Positions 55,146 to 62,461 of a stretch of DNA of 64,000 bases are shown here, in pieces. A model generated the notes under the pieces. That model saw nothing but the letters and a program-made list of their open reading frames with translations. It was not told the DNA's origin and did not search any database. Origin of the DNA: a virus. Where the stretch lies: IMG/VR virus record IMGVR_UViG_3300045740_000123, positions 1-64,000 of that record. The stretch is one strand, 5' to 3'. The position numbers and the translations under genes are program-made. Position 1 is the stretch's first letter, and each line of letters begins with the position of its first letter.

Positions 55146-55265
55146 ATGTTTGAAACTTTTCTTGGCGCTCTTATTCCTGTTGTTAAAGATTTACTTTGGG
55201 CAGCGGCAGGCATGCTGCTGACCTACGCAATCAACAAAATTCAATCTCACTTCCAACACATCTGA
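55146..55265 (+). CDS. Small membrane peptide
   Basis: 39 aa. FLGALIPVVKDLLWAAAGML forms one hydrophobic helix. ATG at 55146 after a CAAATTCAACTC leader and element B5, TGA at 55263-55265. The regulatory element in front supports a real gene. Holin-like size but no other lysis evidence. Confidence 0.58.
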   Translation: MFETFLGALIPVVKDLLWAAAGMLLTYAINKIQSHFQHI

Positions 55266-55268
55266 GTC

Positions 55269-55982
55269 ATGTCTCAAATCACCAAGACTAAGCTTGAGGA
55301 CCTTAACGTCATCAAGCTGTACGAGCACTATGGTGCCCTGGAGCGCTCTCTTCCTCTCCTCACTCCTGAGTCCCAAGAACTGGCAAAAGCTGAGCTGGAA
55401 GCTTGTGCCGACCTGCGTTCAGAAAAGATTGATCGCATTTACTACGCAATGGCAGCGCACGAAGATGCCTTGGAGCGTATTAAAAAAGAATCTGATCTAA
55501 TCACACAGGCTAAGAGGCATCACGAATCACAACTACAGTCTCTTAAAAATCTATTAAGCTGGCTGAGGCGGGTGCTTCCGTTGGACACCAGCCGTATTCA
55601 AGGCAAAAATTATGAGTTTGTCCTCAGCAAGAAAAAGGAACTCACGGTCGAGATCACGTCAGATCCAGAGTTTTGGCACTCTGACGAAAGAAAACTTTAT
55701 TGCATTGAACAAGAAACAACCACAACCAAACGAGTCGTGGTACGTTCAATGTCGGGAACAGTCATCTCAGAAAGAACTGAACCCAAAACTAAACTCGAAG
55801 TACTCCCAAATCTCGATGCAATCCGTAATGCCTATCAAGAAGGACGCCCCATCCCGCACGGTGTCAAAGTGGAACAGCAATATGCAGTCCGAAAAAACAG
55901 AATCTTCACCACTAAGCGGATGGCCGCACAAGCACCCGAATATATCGGAGAACTTCTATCAGAACCTGACGGCGCCGAATGA
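55269..55982 (+). CDS. Gp157-like protein
   Basis: 237 aa. The helical first half (RIYYAMAAHEDALERIKKES, then QAKRHHESQLQSLKNLLSWL) and the YEFVLSKKKELTVEI strand match siphovirus Gp157-type proteins, which were linked to phage resistance in Streptococcus phages and often sit in replication modules. Overlaps the next gene by 101 nt. Confidence 0.62.
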   Translation: MSQITKTKLEDLNVIKLYEHYGALERSLPLLTPESQELAKAELEACADLRSEKIDRIYYAMAAHEDALERIKKESDLITQAKRHHESQLQSLKNLLSWLRRVLPLDTSRIQGKNYEFVLSKKKELTVEITSDPEFWHSDERKLYCIEQETTTTKRVVVRSMSGTVISERTEPKTKLEVLPNLDAIRNAYQEGRPIPHGVKVEQQYAVRKNRIFTTKRMAAQAPEYIGELLSEPDGAE

Positions 55983-56223
55983 TCTGGAAGATGCTCACAT
56001 CCTTATGTCCTGCTACCAGCAGGCAGTAGACGACTTCCGTCTACAAATTCAAATGGTTGAGATGGAACTCTCCATGCTTTGCCAAGGAGAAGAGCCACCT
56101 GCTTACCTGGAATCCAAGGTGGATGAGCTTGAATCTAAAAAACTCAAGCTCATGAGCGGTATGCGGTACAACCAGAATGCACGCAATGCTTATTGGTATG
56201 TCACCGCACGGGGCAATAAATAA
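55882..56223 (+). CDS. Unknown helical protein
   Basis: 113 aa from ATG at 55882. The second half is a coiled coil (FRLQIQMVEMELSMLCQGEE, then SKVDELESKKLKLMSGMRYN). The first 33 residues overlap the Gp157-like gene, so a later start is possible. Unknown function. Confidence 0.52.
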   Translation: MQSEKTESSPLSGWPHKHPNISENFYQNLTAPNDLEDAHILMSCYQQAVDDFRLQIQMVEMELSMLCQGEEPPAYLESKVDELESKKLKLMSGMRYNQNARNAYWYVTARGNK

Positions 56224-56258
56224 ACTGCAATACAATAAGTAGATGCAAGAGGAGTCCC

Positions 56259-56516
56259 ATGGGCGGCGATCCAGTTCTGAACAAGTTAATTGCTGGGTTT
56301 ACCAACGATGGGACTCCTTTAGCTGCAACCATTGGTTCAAAGATTGAGAATGGTGTCGTCATCTTGACGGCAGCCATGCTTGCTAATGAAAACCTTGCAG
56401 CTTCCATGGATGCAGAAGAAATGGTAGATGCTGCAATCAATTATTACAACATCATTCAAGAACGCATTGGTTACTACGAAAGTACCAAAGTTCAATCTTT
56501 AGAGCGTCTAATCTGA
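56259..56516 (+). CDS. Unknown small protein
   Basis: 85 aa, helical, Ala-rich (VILTAAMLANENLAASMDAE). It has a purine-rich ribosome site (AGAGGAG), unlike most plus-strand genes. The function is unknown. Confidence 0.57.
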   Translation: MGGDPVLNKLIAGFTNDGTPLAATIGSKIENGVVILTAAMLANENLAASMDAEEMVDAAINYYNIIQERIGYYESTKVQSLERLI

Positions 56517-56558
56517 TTAAAGTTTGCTGCTAAAGTATTTTGGTCTTCAATGGTTTAG

Positions 56559-56756
56559 ATGGAACCGGTAACTGTGCCTAAGTTGACTGTCTCGTTTGCA
56601 GTTGACGTTGATGTGGAGTACAACTCCTTTGGCGGCAAAACAGCAGATGAGATTGCAGAGGCCTTGCAAGATGGTCTTGATGACCTTTTGTTTGAACTCT
56701 CACCTAACGTCAAAGGTGTCTATACTTCTGTCACAGCGGTGAATTTCAATGACTGA
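56559..56756 (+). CDS. Unknown small protein
   Basis: 65 aa, beta-alpha-beta (KLTVSFAVDVDVEYNSFGGK, IAEALQDGLDDLLFEL, then VTAVNF). Small ferredoxin-like fold possible. Overlaps the next start by 8 nt. Confidence 0.56.
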   Translation: MEPVTVPKLTVSFAVDVDVEYNSFGGKTADEIAEALQDGLDDLLFELSPNVKGVYTSVTAVNFND

Positions 56757-57048
56757 CGACCTTGCTAAAAAACTGAAAACTGCTGGTGCTTTTGATACGC
56801 CCTGGCTGAAAGAACAACTTCTCAACTGGGATGTTAAGGCTGAGCAGAAGAAAGCTGATTTCATGGAACACATGTATCAGTGTTCTGCACGTACCAATGG
56901 TCTTTACACTGGTCTGTGGCAAGACTTCTGCCTTAAAGAGGCAGGTCCCTACTGCCGAGATGAATTCTATAATCGCATTGAATTCATTGAAAAACTAAAG
57001 GCTGGAGAGTTTGATGATCAGGAAATGCAAATTCCTTTGACTGTTTAA
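56749..57048 (+). CDS. Unknown helical protein
   Basis: 99 aa, helical (DTPWLKEQLLNWDVKAEQKK, EFYNRIEFIEKLKAGEFDDQ). Last gene of the transcript before the terminator at 57074. Not recognised. Confidence 0.57.
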   Translation: MTDDLAKKLKTAGAFDTPWLKEQLLNWDVKAEQKKADFMEHMYQCSARTNGLYTGLWQDFCLKEAGPYCRDEFYNRIEFIEKLKAGEFDDQEMQIPLTV

Positions 57049-57073
57049 ACAACATTCGTTTTTAGAATAGAAG

Positions 57074-57098
57074 GACGCGATCAAGCGTCTTTTTTATT
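57074..57098 (+). terminator. Intrinsic terminator
   Basis: GACGC and GCGTC form a stem with GATCAA loop followed by TTTTTTATTTTT. The next ATG is 6 nt further on. Confidence 0.85.
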
Positions 57099-57103
57099 TT
57101 TAT

Positions 57104-57277
57104 ATGGACTCCCGCAGCTCAATCGATTTACTGCGTCAACTTGATATCAACTACATCATTTACGTCGCATTGTCACATGATGACAAATGTAAAGATCCCG
57201 TTTCCGCCGAATGGCTTCAGGGTTATCATCAAGCAGTAAATGATGCCTCTGAATTCCTGCGCAATGGCAAACCTTGA
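57104..57277 (+). CDS. Small unknown protein
   Basis: 57 aa, ATG at 57104, TGA at 57275-57277. Helical (SIDLLRQLDINYIIYVALSH, then GYHQAVNDASEFLRNGK). Overlaps the next gene by 14 nt. Not recognised. Confidence 0.52.
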   Translation: MDSRSSIDLLRQLDINYIIYVALSHDDKCKDPVSAEWLQGYHQAVNDASEFLRNGKP

Positions 57278-57581
57278 AGACGTTTACGCACAAGCTTCTG
57301 AACTGTTCCCCAGTAAAAGGTTGGCCCAGGAGACGGCAAATAAAATCTTTAACGAGTCCAAGCAGTCGGCAAAGAACAGACTAGAAGAGTACCTGGGTGA
57401 TACCATTTCTGAATTCGTTGATACCAATTGCCTGACTGGTGAGGAGTTCTACGAGGTTCTCGTGGACTGTGTTCGTAAGAACTGGGAGTACTACCAGCGC
57501 AATGCTGACTGCAATAAAAACCTTCTTAATCTATTGAAACCACAATCTTCTGTTGAACTAGAAGAATACACAAAGAAATAA
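57264..57581 (+). CDS. Unknown helical protein
   Basis: 105 aa from ATG at 57264. Helical throughout (ANKIFNESKQSAKNRLEEYL, then FYEVLVDCVRKNWEYYQRNA). Closed by a strong terminator at 57598. The function is unknown. Confidence 0.57.
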   Translation: MANLEDVYAQASELFPSKRLAQETANKIFNESKQSAKNRLEEYLGDTISEFVDTNCLTGEEFYEVLVDCVRKNWEYYQRNADCNKNLLNLLKPQSSVELEEYTKK

Positions 57582-57597
57582 ATTTTGTTTTGTGTTG

Positions 57598-57630
57598 CAT
57601 CCGTCTCGATCAGAGGCGGATGTTTTTGTT
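57598..57630 (+). terminator. Intrinsic terminator
   Basis: CATCCG-CTC and GAG-CGGATG form a stem of nine pairs with one mismatch, followed by TTTTTGTTTG. It ends the early module. Confidence 0.85.
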
Positions 57631-57670
57631 TGTCTATACAAAGTAGAATAATAAAAACGAATTAATAGAC

Positions 57671-58990
57671 ATGCCTGTATATAGAGACCCTACAGATAAA
57701 AACCTGTATCACGTCCATAAGGTACAGACTTGTAGTGGTCGGCCGTTAGAAGTAACGACGGCAAGTGGCAACATTGTTCAGGTAACAACTGCTGGCACAA
57801 CTGCAGGTGATGCTTTTGGTCGTACTCGTGTATCCGAACCATTAACGCTCTTTGATTCCAGCCATCGTTATAGCGATAATGGACTGTGGGCAACTGCGAC
57901 AGGTGTTGGATCTGACGCAACGTTTAATGCTAACGCTGGCCTTGTTGAATTAAATGTACCAACAACATCTGGTGGTTACGTTAAGCGTGAAACCAAAAAG
58001 GTTTTTGCGTATCAGCCAGGGAAATCCTTGTTGGTCCTTTCGACTTTTACATTGAGTCCTGCTAAGACTAACCTGCGTCAGCGGGTTGGTTATTTTAATG
58101 ATGACAATGGACTTTATATTCAATTAAATAATTCGACCCTTGGTTTTGTTGAGCGTAATTCCGTAACTGGAACCCTAGAAGAAACAGTTGTTAATCAAGC
58201 CGATTGGAATATAGACAAGCTGGATGGCACCGGACCATCCGGTATAACACTTGATATCACCAAGGCTCAAATCTTTTGGATGGATATTGAATGGTTAGGA
58301 CTTGGAACAGTGCGTCTTGGTTTTGTGATCAATGGCGTATTTATTCATTGCCACTCTTTCCACCATGCAAACTTAATTACGAGTACCTATATCACCACGG
58401 CATGCCTACCGTTGCGGTATGAGATCGAAAACCTTGATACAACCTCAAGCAACAGCACATTAAAACAAGTATGTTCCACCGTTATTTCAGAGGGTGGATA
58501 CGAGTTGCGGGGTCGGCAAAATGCTATCGGAACCCCAATTAATTCACCACGAACCTTGACTTCTACTGAAGTTGTTTATCCAATTGCTTCCATCCGACTT
58601 AAAACAAGCCCTGACCGTCTTGATGCAATTGTCATTCCGACTGCCGCAAGCATACTTGGTTCTGGTAACAATGCATACTTTGAATGGCGCCTGCAAAGCC
58701 ATGCCACAACATCGGGTGGTACTTGGACCAGTGCAGGGGCCGATTCTTCTGTTGAGTACAACCTCAGCGGAGTTAGTACCAGTGGAGGAACTACCCTTGC
58801 TAAAGGTTACATCTCGTCCACAACACAAAGCAATAACTCCATCAATATCTTGAAAGCTGCTCTGTTTCAATTCCAGCTGCAGCGCAATGGGCTGATTGGT
58901 ACTCCAGAAGAATTCAGTCTTTTGGTTCAAACTGCAGACGCTAATAGTCAAGTATATGCATCAATTGACTGGGAAGAAATTTCTCTTTGA
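57671..58990 (+). CDS. Virion structural protein
   Basis: 439 aa. The segments DAFGRTRVSEPLTLFDSSHR, GYFNDDNGLYIQL, NQADWNIDKLDGTGPSGITL and FWMDIEWLGLGTVRLGFVIN belong to a structural protein widespread in cyanophages and other marine phages. It is beta-rich and probably a head, baseplate or fibre-base component. The plus-strand location, apart from the main virion module, is notable. Its own transcript starts after the terminator at 57598. Confidence 0.75.
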   Translation: MPVYRDPTDKNLYHVHKVQTCSGRPLEVTTASGNIVQVTTAGTTAGDAFGRTRVSEPLTLFDSSHRYSDNGLWATATGVGSDATFNANAGLVELNVPTTSGGYVKRETKKVFAYQPGKSLLVLSTFTLSPAKTNLRQRVGYFNDDNGLYIQLNNSTLGFVERNSVTGTLEETVVNQADWNIDKLDGTGPSGITLDITKAQIFWMDIEWLGLGTVRLGFVINGVFIHCHSFHHANLITSTYITTACLPLRYEIENLDTTSSNSTLKQVCSTVISEGGYELRGRQNAIGTPINSPRTLTSTEVVYPIASIRLKTSPDRLDAIVIPTAASILGSGNNAYFEWRLQSHATTSGGTWTSAGADSSVEYNLSGVSTSGGTTLAKGYISSTTQSNNSINILKAALFQFQLQRNGLIGTPEEFSLLVQTADANSQVYASIDWEEISL

Positions 58991-59016
58991 TAGACTGGTA
59001 CCACTGATTAAAAGCT

Positions 59017-59568
59017 ATGTATACTCCTGGTCCTCAAGTGGTTCCTGCGCCTGAAGCAGCGCCAATGCAGCCTGTTCCAGAACCTCAGGCAAAGCCAAAA
59101 GGCCCTGCCCGTTCAAAGAATGGTGATGTCGGGGCCTTTATCCAGCAGTGCATCTCCTTGGCTTCTTACCTCAAGGAACTTCAGACACAAGCCCATCTTA
59201 TTCACCTGAACTACGAGGGGTCGAACTTCCTCGGGGTGCATGCTTTCCTTGGAGATCAGTACGAGGCTCATCAGACTCAATTTGATACGTTGTCGGAATT
59301 CATCAGGTCTATGGATTACCTGATGCCTATGTGTGCCAGGGGTCTAGCCGATGCTGGTCCTGGCATCCAGCACGTTACCAGCTACAAGGGAAGCGATCAG
59401 CTCACCACGTACTACAAAAACCTGGAAGAGCTGGGCATGAAGACCAAGAAGCTGGAGCCTATTGCTGCCAAGGTGGGTGCTATTGATATCCAGAACTACA
59501 TGGCTGAGCTGTGTGGTCAAGCCTTTAAGGCTGCTTGGCAAATCAAAGCTACACTTAGGACTTCTTAA
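59017..59568 (+). CDS. Dps-like ferritin-family protein
   Basis: 183 aa. After a Pro-rich N-terminal arm (about 35 residues), a Dps core is visible: AHLIHLNYEGSNFLGVHAF, then QFDTLSEFIRSM. Spacing fits the Dps ferroxidase site: His, 12 residues to His, 15 to Asp, 19 to Glu; the fourth Asp is shifted by one. Dps oxidises iron and protects DNA. The C-terminus may be altered by the adjacent HNH insertion. Confidence 0.7.
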   Translation: MYTPGPQVVPAPEAAPMQPVPEPQAKPKGPARSKNGDVGAFIQQCISLASYLKELQTQAHLIHLNYEGSNFLGVHAFLGDQYEAHQTQFDTLSEFIRSMDYLMPMCARGLADAGPGIQHVTSYKGSDQLTTYYKNLEELGMKTKKLEPIAAKVGAIDIQNYMAELCGQAFKAAWQIKATLRTS

Positions 59569-60013
59569 ATTTTTGCCCTGGAATAACTGGTTGCATTACT
59601 GCGTCGTAATGTGACCAACCAAGTTTTAATCGTCGTTCAATAGTCTGACGTTTAAGGCCTATTTCTAGCGCCCATTCTTTAACTGTTTGGCATTTGCCAT
59701 CAATGGTTATATAAATACACATTGAACGATTTCTGTTTTGTTCAATGCGTGTTGCCCATTTGCAATTATCTGGAGAATAACCTTTGCTTAAATTAATGCG
59801 TTCAATAGAGTATTCTTTACCAGGTCGTTCTCCCATGTCCATTAAAAAGTTTTCAAAACTATTCCATCTATCACAAACTTTAATTCCTTTTGCACCATAT
59901 CTTTCGTAGGCTTTTGTATTTGGATTATTACATCTTGAGCGCATATTATGCCAAGTAGAATGAGTCAAAGAACGAATACCGTTTGTCGAATGGCCATGTC
60001 GTTGAGCGCTCAT
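59555..60013 (-). CDS. HNH/AP2-type mobile nuclease
   Basis: 152 aa from ATG at 60013. THSTWHNMRSRCNNPNTKAY, YGAKGIKVCDRWNSFENFLM, YSIERINLSKGYSPDNCKWA is the common phage HNH pattern with embedded AP2-like DNA-binding parts; the end QTVKEWALEIGLKRQTIERR is an HTH. It lies between the Dps-like and metallopeptidase genes on the other strand and overlaps the Dps 3' end by 14 nt. Confidence 0.82.
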   Translation of the reverse strand: MSAQRHGHSTNGIRSLTHSTWHNMRSRCNNPNTKAYERYGAKGIKVCDRWNSFENFLMDMGERPGKEYSIERINLSKGYSPDNCKWATRIEQNRNRSMCIYITIDGKCQTVKEWALEIGLKRQTIERRLKLGWSHYDAVMQPVIPGQKFKKS

Positions 60014-60066
60014 TGCCAAGGTTGCGGAAGTAACCAGTCTAACAAAGCCACGTTGCGCAATGGCTG

Positions 60067-60927
60067 ATGCCAAACATCTTTCAAAACTTTCTTAACCAAG
60101 TAACTTCTGGTTATCGCCAAGCAGATAAACAGTTGGGTGGATGGTTGCCAGGGGGTGGCACTGCTTCTCCTGTGACGCGTATAGTATTCCCTCCTCAAAG
60201 CTTTCCTGCCAGAAGCAAAGAGCTTCAACAAATGACAGGCGTCAAAGGACGTTTTGTAGATATTGATAAAACCCCGACAATTACGCGACAAATTGCACAA
60301 ACAGTGGCTCCACTGTGGGGATCGCAGCCCTATGCAAACCCTTTGATTGGCGAGGTTGGCGCCCCCGGTTATAGGGGAGGAGCAACACCAAGAGAAAGAC
60401 ACTTAGAAATTCATGAGCTTGGTCATTTAAATCCAGCCGATAAAGGCATCTATAGTTATTTAGGCGTAGCTGGAAGATACTTGCAAGGACTTAGCAACAG
60501 CACTGGTAACTTACCTGTTGTTGATCTTTTGGCTGGTAAACTAATGAAACATTTTGATGCACAGGAGGAAGACCGTGCAGAACGTTTTGCAGCTCGTTTT
60601 GCAACCCAAGGAAATTATCCTGCTCCTCAAATAAACCCTGAAGGAACCTCTGCCTATGGAGATCGGCTAAGAAAAGAAGGTAGTGAGATGAGCGAAAATG
60701 CTGTTAGTAGAATGCTTAATCCTTGGGGAATCCCTGAAAAAATAACCGGGCTTGTAAATCAACAACGGGCATCTATTCTACAAAATGAATTATCACGCTC
60801 ACTTCCTATTTATCGGGAACGTTTTGGAGGGGAAACCGAGCTTTCTCCAGAAAATTTAAAAGAAACAGAACGTCTTAACAATTTGGCAAAGCAAATAGAA
60901 GCTTTAGGAATTCAACCAAGGTACTAA
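60067..60927 (+). CDS. HExxH metallopeptidase-like virion protein
   Basis: 286 aa. LEIHELGHLNP holds HExxH, and EEDRAERFAARF downstream supplies a third acidic ligand, the gluzincin/minigluzincin layout. The first part is Pro/Gly-rich. It could be a maturation protease or virion enzyme; position after virion and Dps-like genes suggests a structural role. The ATG is 14 nt from a possible relic of the Dps 3' end. Confidence 0.62.
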   Translation: MPNIFQNFLNQVTSGYRQADKQLGGWLPGGGTASPVTRIVFPPQSFPARSKELQQMTGVKGRFVDIDKTPTITRQIAQTVAPLWGSQPYANPLIGEVGAPGYRGGATPRERHLEIHELGHLNPADKGIYSYLGVAGRYLQGLSNSTGNLPVVDLLAGKLMKHFDAQEEDRAERFAARFATQGNYPAPQINPEGTSAYGDRLRKEGSEMSENAVSRMLNPWGIPEKITGLVNQQRASILQNELSRSLPIYRERFGGETELSPENLKETERLNNLAKQIEALGIQPRY

Positions 60928-61181
60928 GTTACTGACCAGTGCTCAAGCCTGTGGCAATTGCAGCATAACGGGATGCACTTGCTGATCTCTTCTTCTACTC
61001 GGCCCCAGCCGTAGCCATGGTTCACCATGTCAGATATGTTGTTATCCTTGTCTCCAATGTGGTGAAACTCTAAGACACGGTGATCATCCAACCCACACTT
61101 CTTGCACTGCAGAGTCTTCTTGTACTCCAGAAGCTTCTGTCGATTCTTGTTGATACGTTCCTTGGATTGACTCCAGGGCAT
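60924..61181 (-). CDS. Small HNH endonuclease
   Basis: 85 aa. LQCKKCGLDDHRVLEFHHIG, then CIPLCCNCHRLEHW: compact HNH with two zinc knuckles and the central HH. It overlaps the metallopeptidase stop by 4 nt on the other strand. Another freestanding mobile nuclease. Confidence 0.82.
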   Translation of the reverse strand: MPWSQSKERINKNRQKLLEYKKTLQCKKCGLDDHRVLEFHHIGDKDNNISDMVNHGYGWGRVEEEISKCIPLCCNCHRLEHWSVT

Positions 61182-61233
61182 TCATAGCTTTATTGGTGTA
61201 ATTAATATAACGCTTTTATTGGAATTGTTGATA

Positions 61234-61268
61234 TCGGAGATGCAGGATTCGAACCTGCGACCCTCTGC
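61234..61268 (-). pseudogene. 3' half of an interrupted tRNA gene
   Basis: On the minus strand: anticodon-stem 3' arm GCAGA, variable GGGTC, T-arm GCAGG-TTCGAAT-CCTGC, acceptor ATCTCCG, discriminator A. It pairs exactly with the 5' half at 61757-61788 (acceptor 7 bp with one G-T, anticodon stem 5 bp). About 490 nt with an HNH gene and a second tRNA-like sequence lie between them. No CCA is encoded. Confidence 0.82.
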
Positions 61269-61269
61269 T

Positions 61270-61662
61270 CTATTTAGCTTTTTGTTTCTTCACCTCTCTT
61301 TGCTTTTTACCCGCCTGGCTTTTTGCTGTTTTGCACAAATCACACCGACATCCATATTTGGAATACGACCAAACTGTCCCATGTGTTTGTCGTTTTTCGT
61401 TGGTCCAGCCTTTACCATAACTTCCTTCTTCTAAAGTCTTAATGTGATGACAGGGTTTGCAAAGTAACTGACACTTTTTAAGTTCTGTTTCTAATGTATC
61501 CCAATGGGTTGACCACTTGCAGCTAATATCAAAACTTTTAGAAGTGTGATCTATGTGGTCAATATGCAACAAATCAGAACAGCCGCATTTAATGCAAACA
61601 CCCCCAAGAAAATCAATCATCTCTTGGCGACGTTTTTTGTAATCAGAAATTTTTGAAACCAT
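61270..61662 (-). CDS. HNH endonuclease inside an interrupted tRNA gene
   Basis: 130 aa from ATG at 61662. EMIDFLGGVCIKCGCSDLLH, DHIDHTSKSFDIS and LCKPCHHIKTLEEGSYGKG form an HNH core, with a second knuckle (KYGCRCDLCKTAKSQ). Its stop TAG lies in the anticodon-loop region of the tRNA 3' half. The target is most likely the tRNA it splits. Confidence 0.84.
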   Translation of the reverse strand: MVSKISDYKKRRQEMIDFLGGVCIKCGCSDLLHIDHIDHTSKSFDISCKWSTHWDTLETELKKCQLLCKPCHHIKTLEEGSYGKGWTNEKRQTHGTVWSYSKYGCRCDLCKTAKSQAGKKQREVKKQKAK

Positions 61663-61667
61663 AAAAA

Positions 61668-61738
61668 TCGGGGTGGAAGGTACTGCCCCTTCTCCTCCGC
61701 CTCCCAAAGACGGCGTGATACTTTTCTACTACACCCCG
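61668..61738 (-). tRNA. tRNA-Pro (TGG)-like, aberrant D- and T-loops
   Basis: 71 nt: acceptor CGGGGTG/CACCCCG (7 bp), discriminator A, anticodon arm CCGTC-TTTGGGA-GGCGG, T-stem GAAGG/CCTTC. The T-loop is GGCAGTA, not TTCRANY, and the D-arm pairs poorly and lacks GG. D- and T-loop contacts would be lost together. It may be decaying, or adapted. It lies between the 5' tRNA half and the HNH start. Confidence 0.6.
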
Positions 61739-61756
61739 AGGGGTCCGATCAATTTA

Positions 61757-61788
61757 GCAGATGCGCTACCAAACTGCGCTAATCCCCG
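61757..61788 (-). pseudogene. 5' half of an interrupted tRNA gene
   Basis: On the minus strand: acceptor CGGGGAT, TA, D-arm GCGC-AGTTTGGTA-GCGC, A, and anticodon-stem 5' arm TCTGC. GCTAAAT follows in overlap with the stem end, and the same 7 nt occurs just before the 3' half (GCTAAATAGA), like a short target duplication. The C1-G72 acceptor and D-arm would fit tRNA-Pro, but the anticodon is not preserved. Confidence 0.82.
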
Positions 61789-61911
61789 GTGTTAGGGCGA
61801 GAGTGTCTGCCTACGATGATCTACGATGCAGCCGAGGGGACTCTTCGTTTAATACGACGTTCCTTGTCGTACCCTTTGCAGCCCCATCGGAAAGAGAGGG
61901 GGTACTTATTT

Positions 61912-61939
61912 ATTATACAGATTCATTGGGTGTTTTCCA
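61912..61939 (-). promoter_or_regulatory. Possible promoter for the tRNA/HNH unit
   Basis: On the minus strand TGGAAA is followed after 16 nt by a perfect TATAAT. It lies at the end of the HNH gene 61913-62461 and upstream of the split tRNA. The -10 is good, the -35 weak. Confidence 0.45.
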
Positions 61940-62461
61940 GAAATAATCATCGCATTCTCCAAGCCGACCCCACTTCTCTTCCCGATAATCAATATCTTTA
62001 GTTAAAAAATCAATAGCGTTTTTCAATATTTGGATATTGTCTTTGGCGTGGCCAAGCATTGTATTGCATCTATGGCATAAAAGCCCTCTAACCTTGCCTG
62101 TTTCATGGCAATGATCTACACAAAATGTTTTCTTTGGAGCGGGACTGTTTGTTTTGCATATGGCGCAACAACCTTTTTGAATTTCCAGAATTTGTTTGTA
62201 TCTACCCCTAGGTAAACCATAGGAACGCAAACGATCAAGATCATTAGCGTGTTCTAAATTGTTTTGGCGCCATCGATTGTAATTTTCTTGATGGCGCTTT
62301 TTGTTTTTTCTTGACCATTCCCGGCTGTACTCGTTTGTACAAACACGGCACCAAGTATTTAAACCATCTTTGTTTTTCTTTGCTTTGTTAAAAGCATCCT
62401 TGGATTTAATCTCTAGGCATTTGGTGCATTTTTTCGTTGGGAGTTTGCCAGAAATAGTCAT
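61913..62461 (-). CDS. Endonuclease VII-type HNH nuclease with a foreign gene end fused to it
   Basis: 182 aa. KKCTKCLEIKSKDAFN and CRVCTNEYSREW knuckles, then CCAICKTNSPAPK, CVDHCHETGKVRGLLCHRCN, the endonuclease VII core. The last 20 residues (KWGRLGECDDYFWKTPNESV) are not nuclease sequence: they repeat the C-terminus of the gene directly upstream (62406-63095). The start lies inside the upstream gene's 3' end in another frame. Confidence 0.88.
   Translation of the reverse strand: MTISGKLPTKKCTKCLEIKSKDAFNKAKKNKDGLNTWCRVCTNEYSREWSRKNKKRHQENYNRWRQNNLEHANDLDRLRSYGLPRGRYKQILEIQKGCCAICKTNSPAPKKTFCVDHCHETGKVRGLLCHRCNTMLGHAKDNIQILKNAIDFLTKDIDYREEKWGRLGECDDYFWKTPNESV

Noticed and set aside
61270-61757. 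Self-splicing intron in the split minus-strand tRNA
   Set aside because: No group I or group II core elements were found in the 490-nt insert; most of it is the HNH gene and a tRNA-Pro-like sequence.
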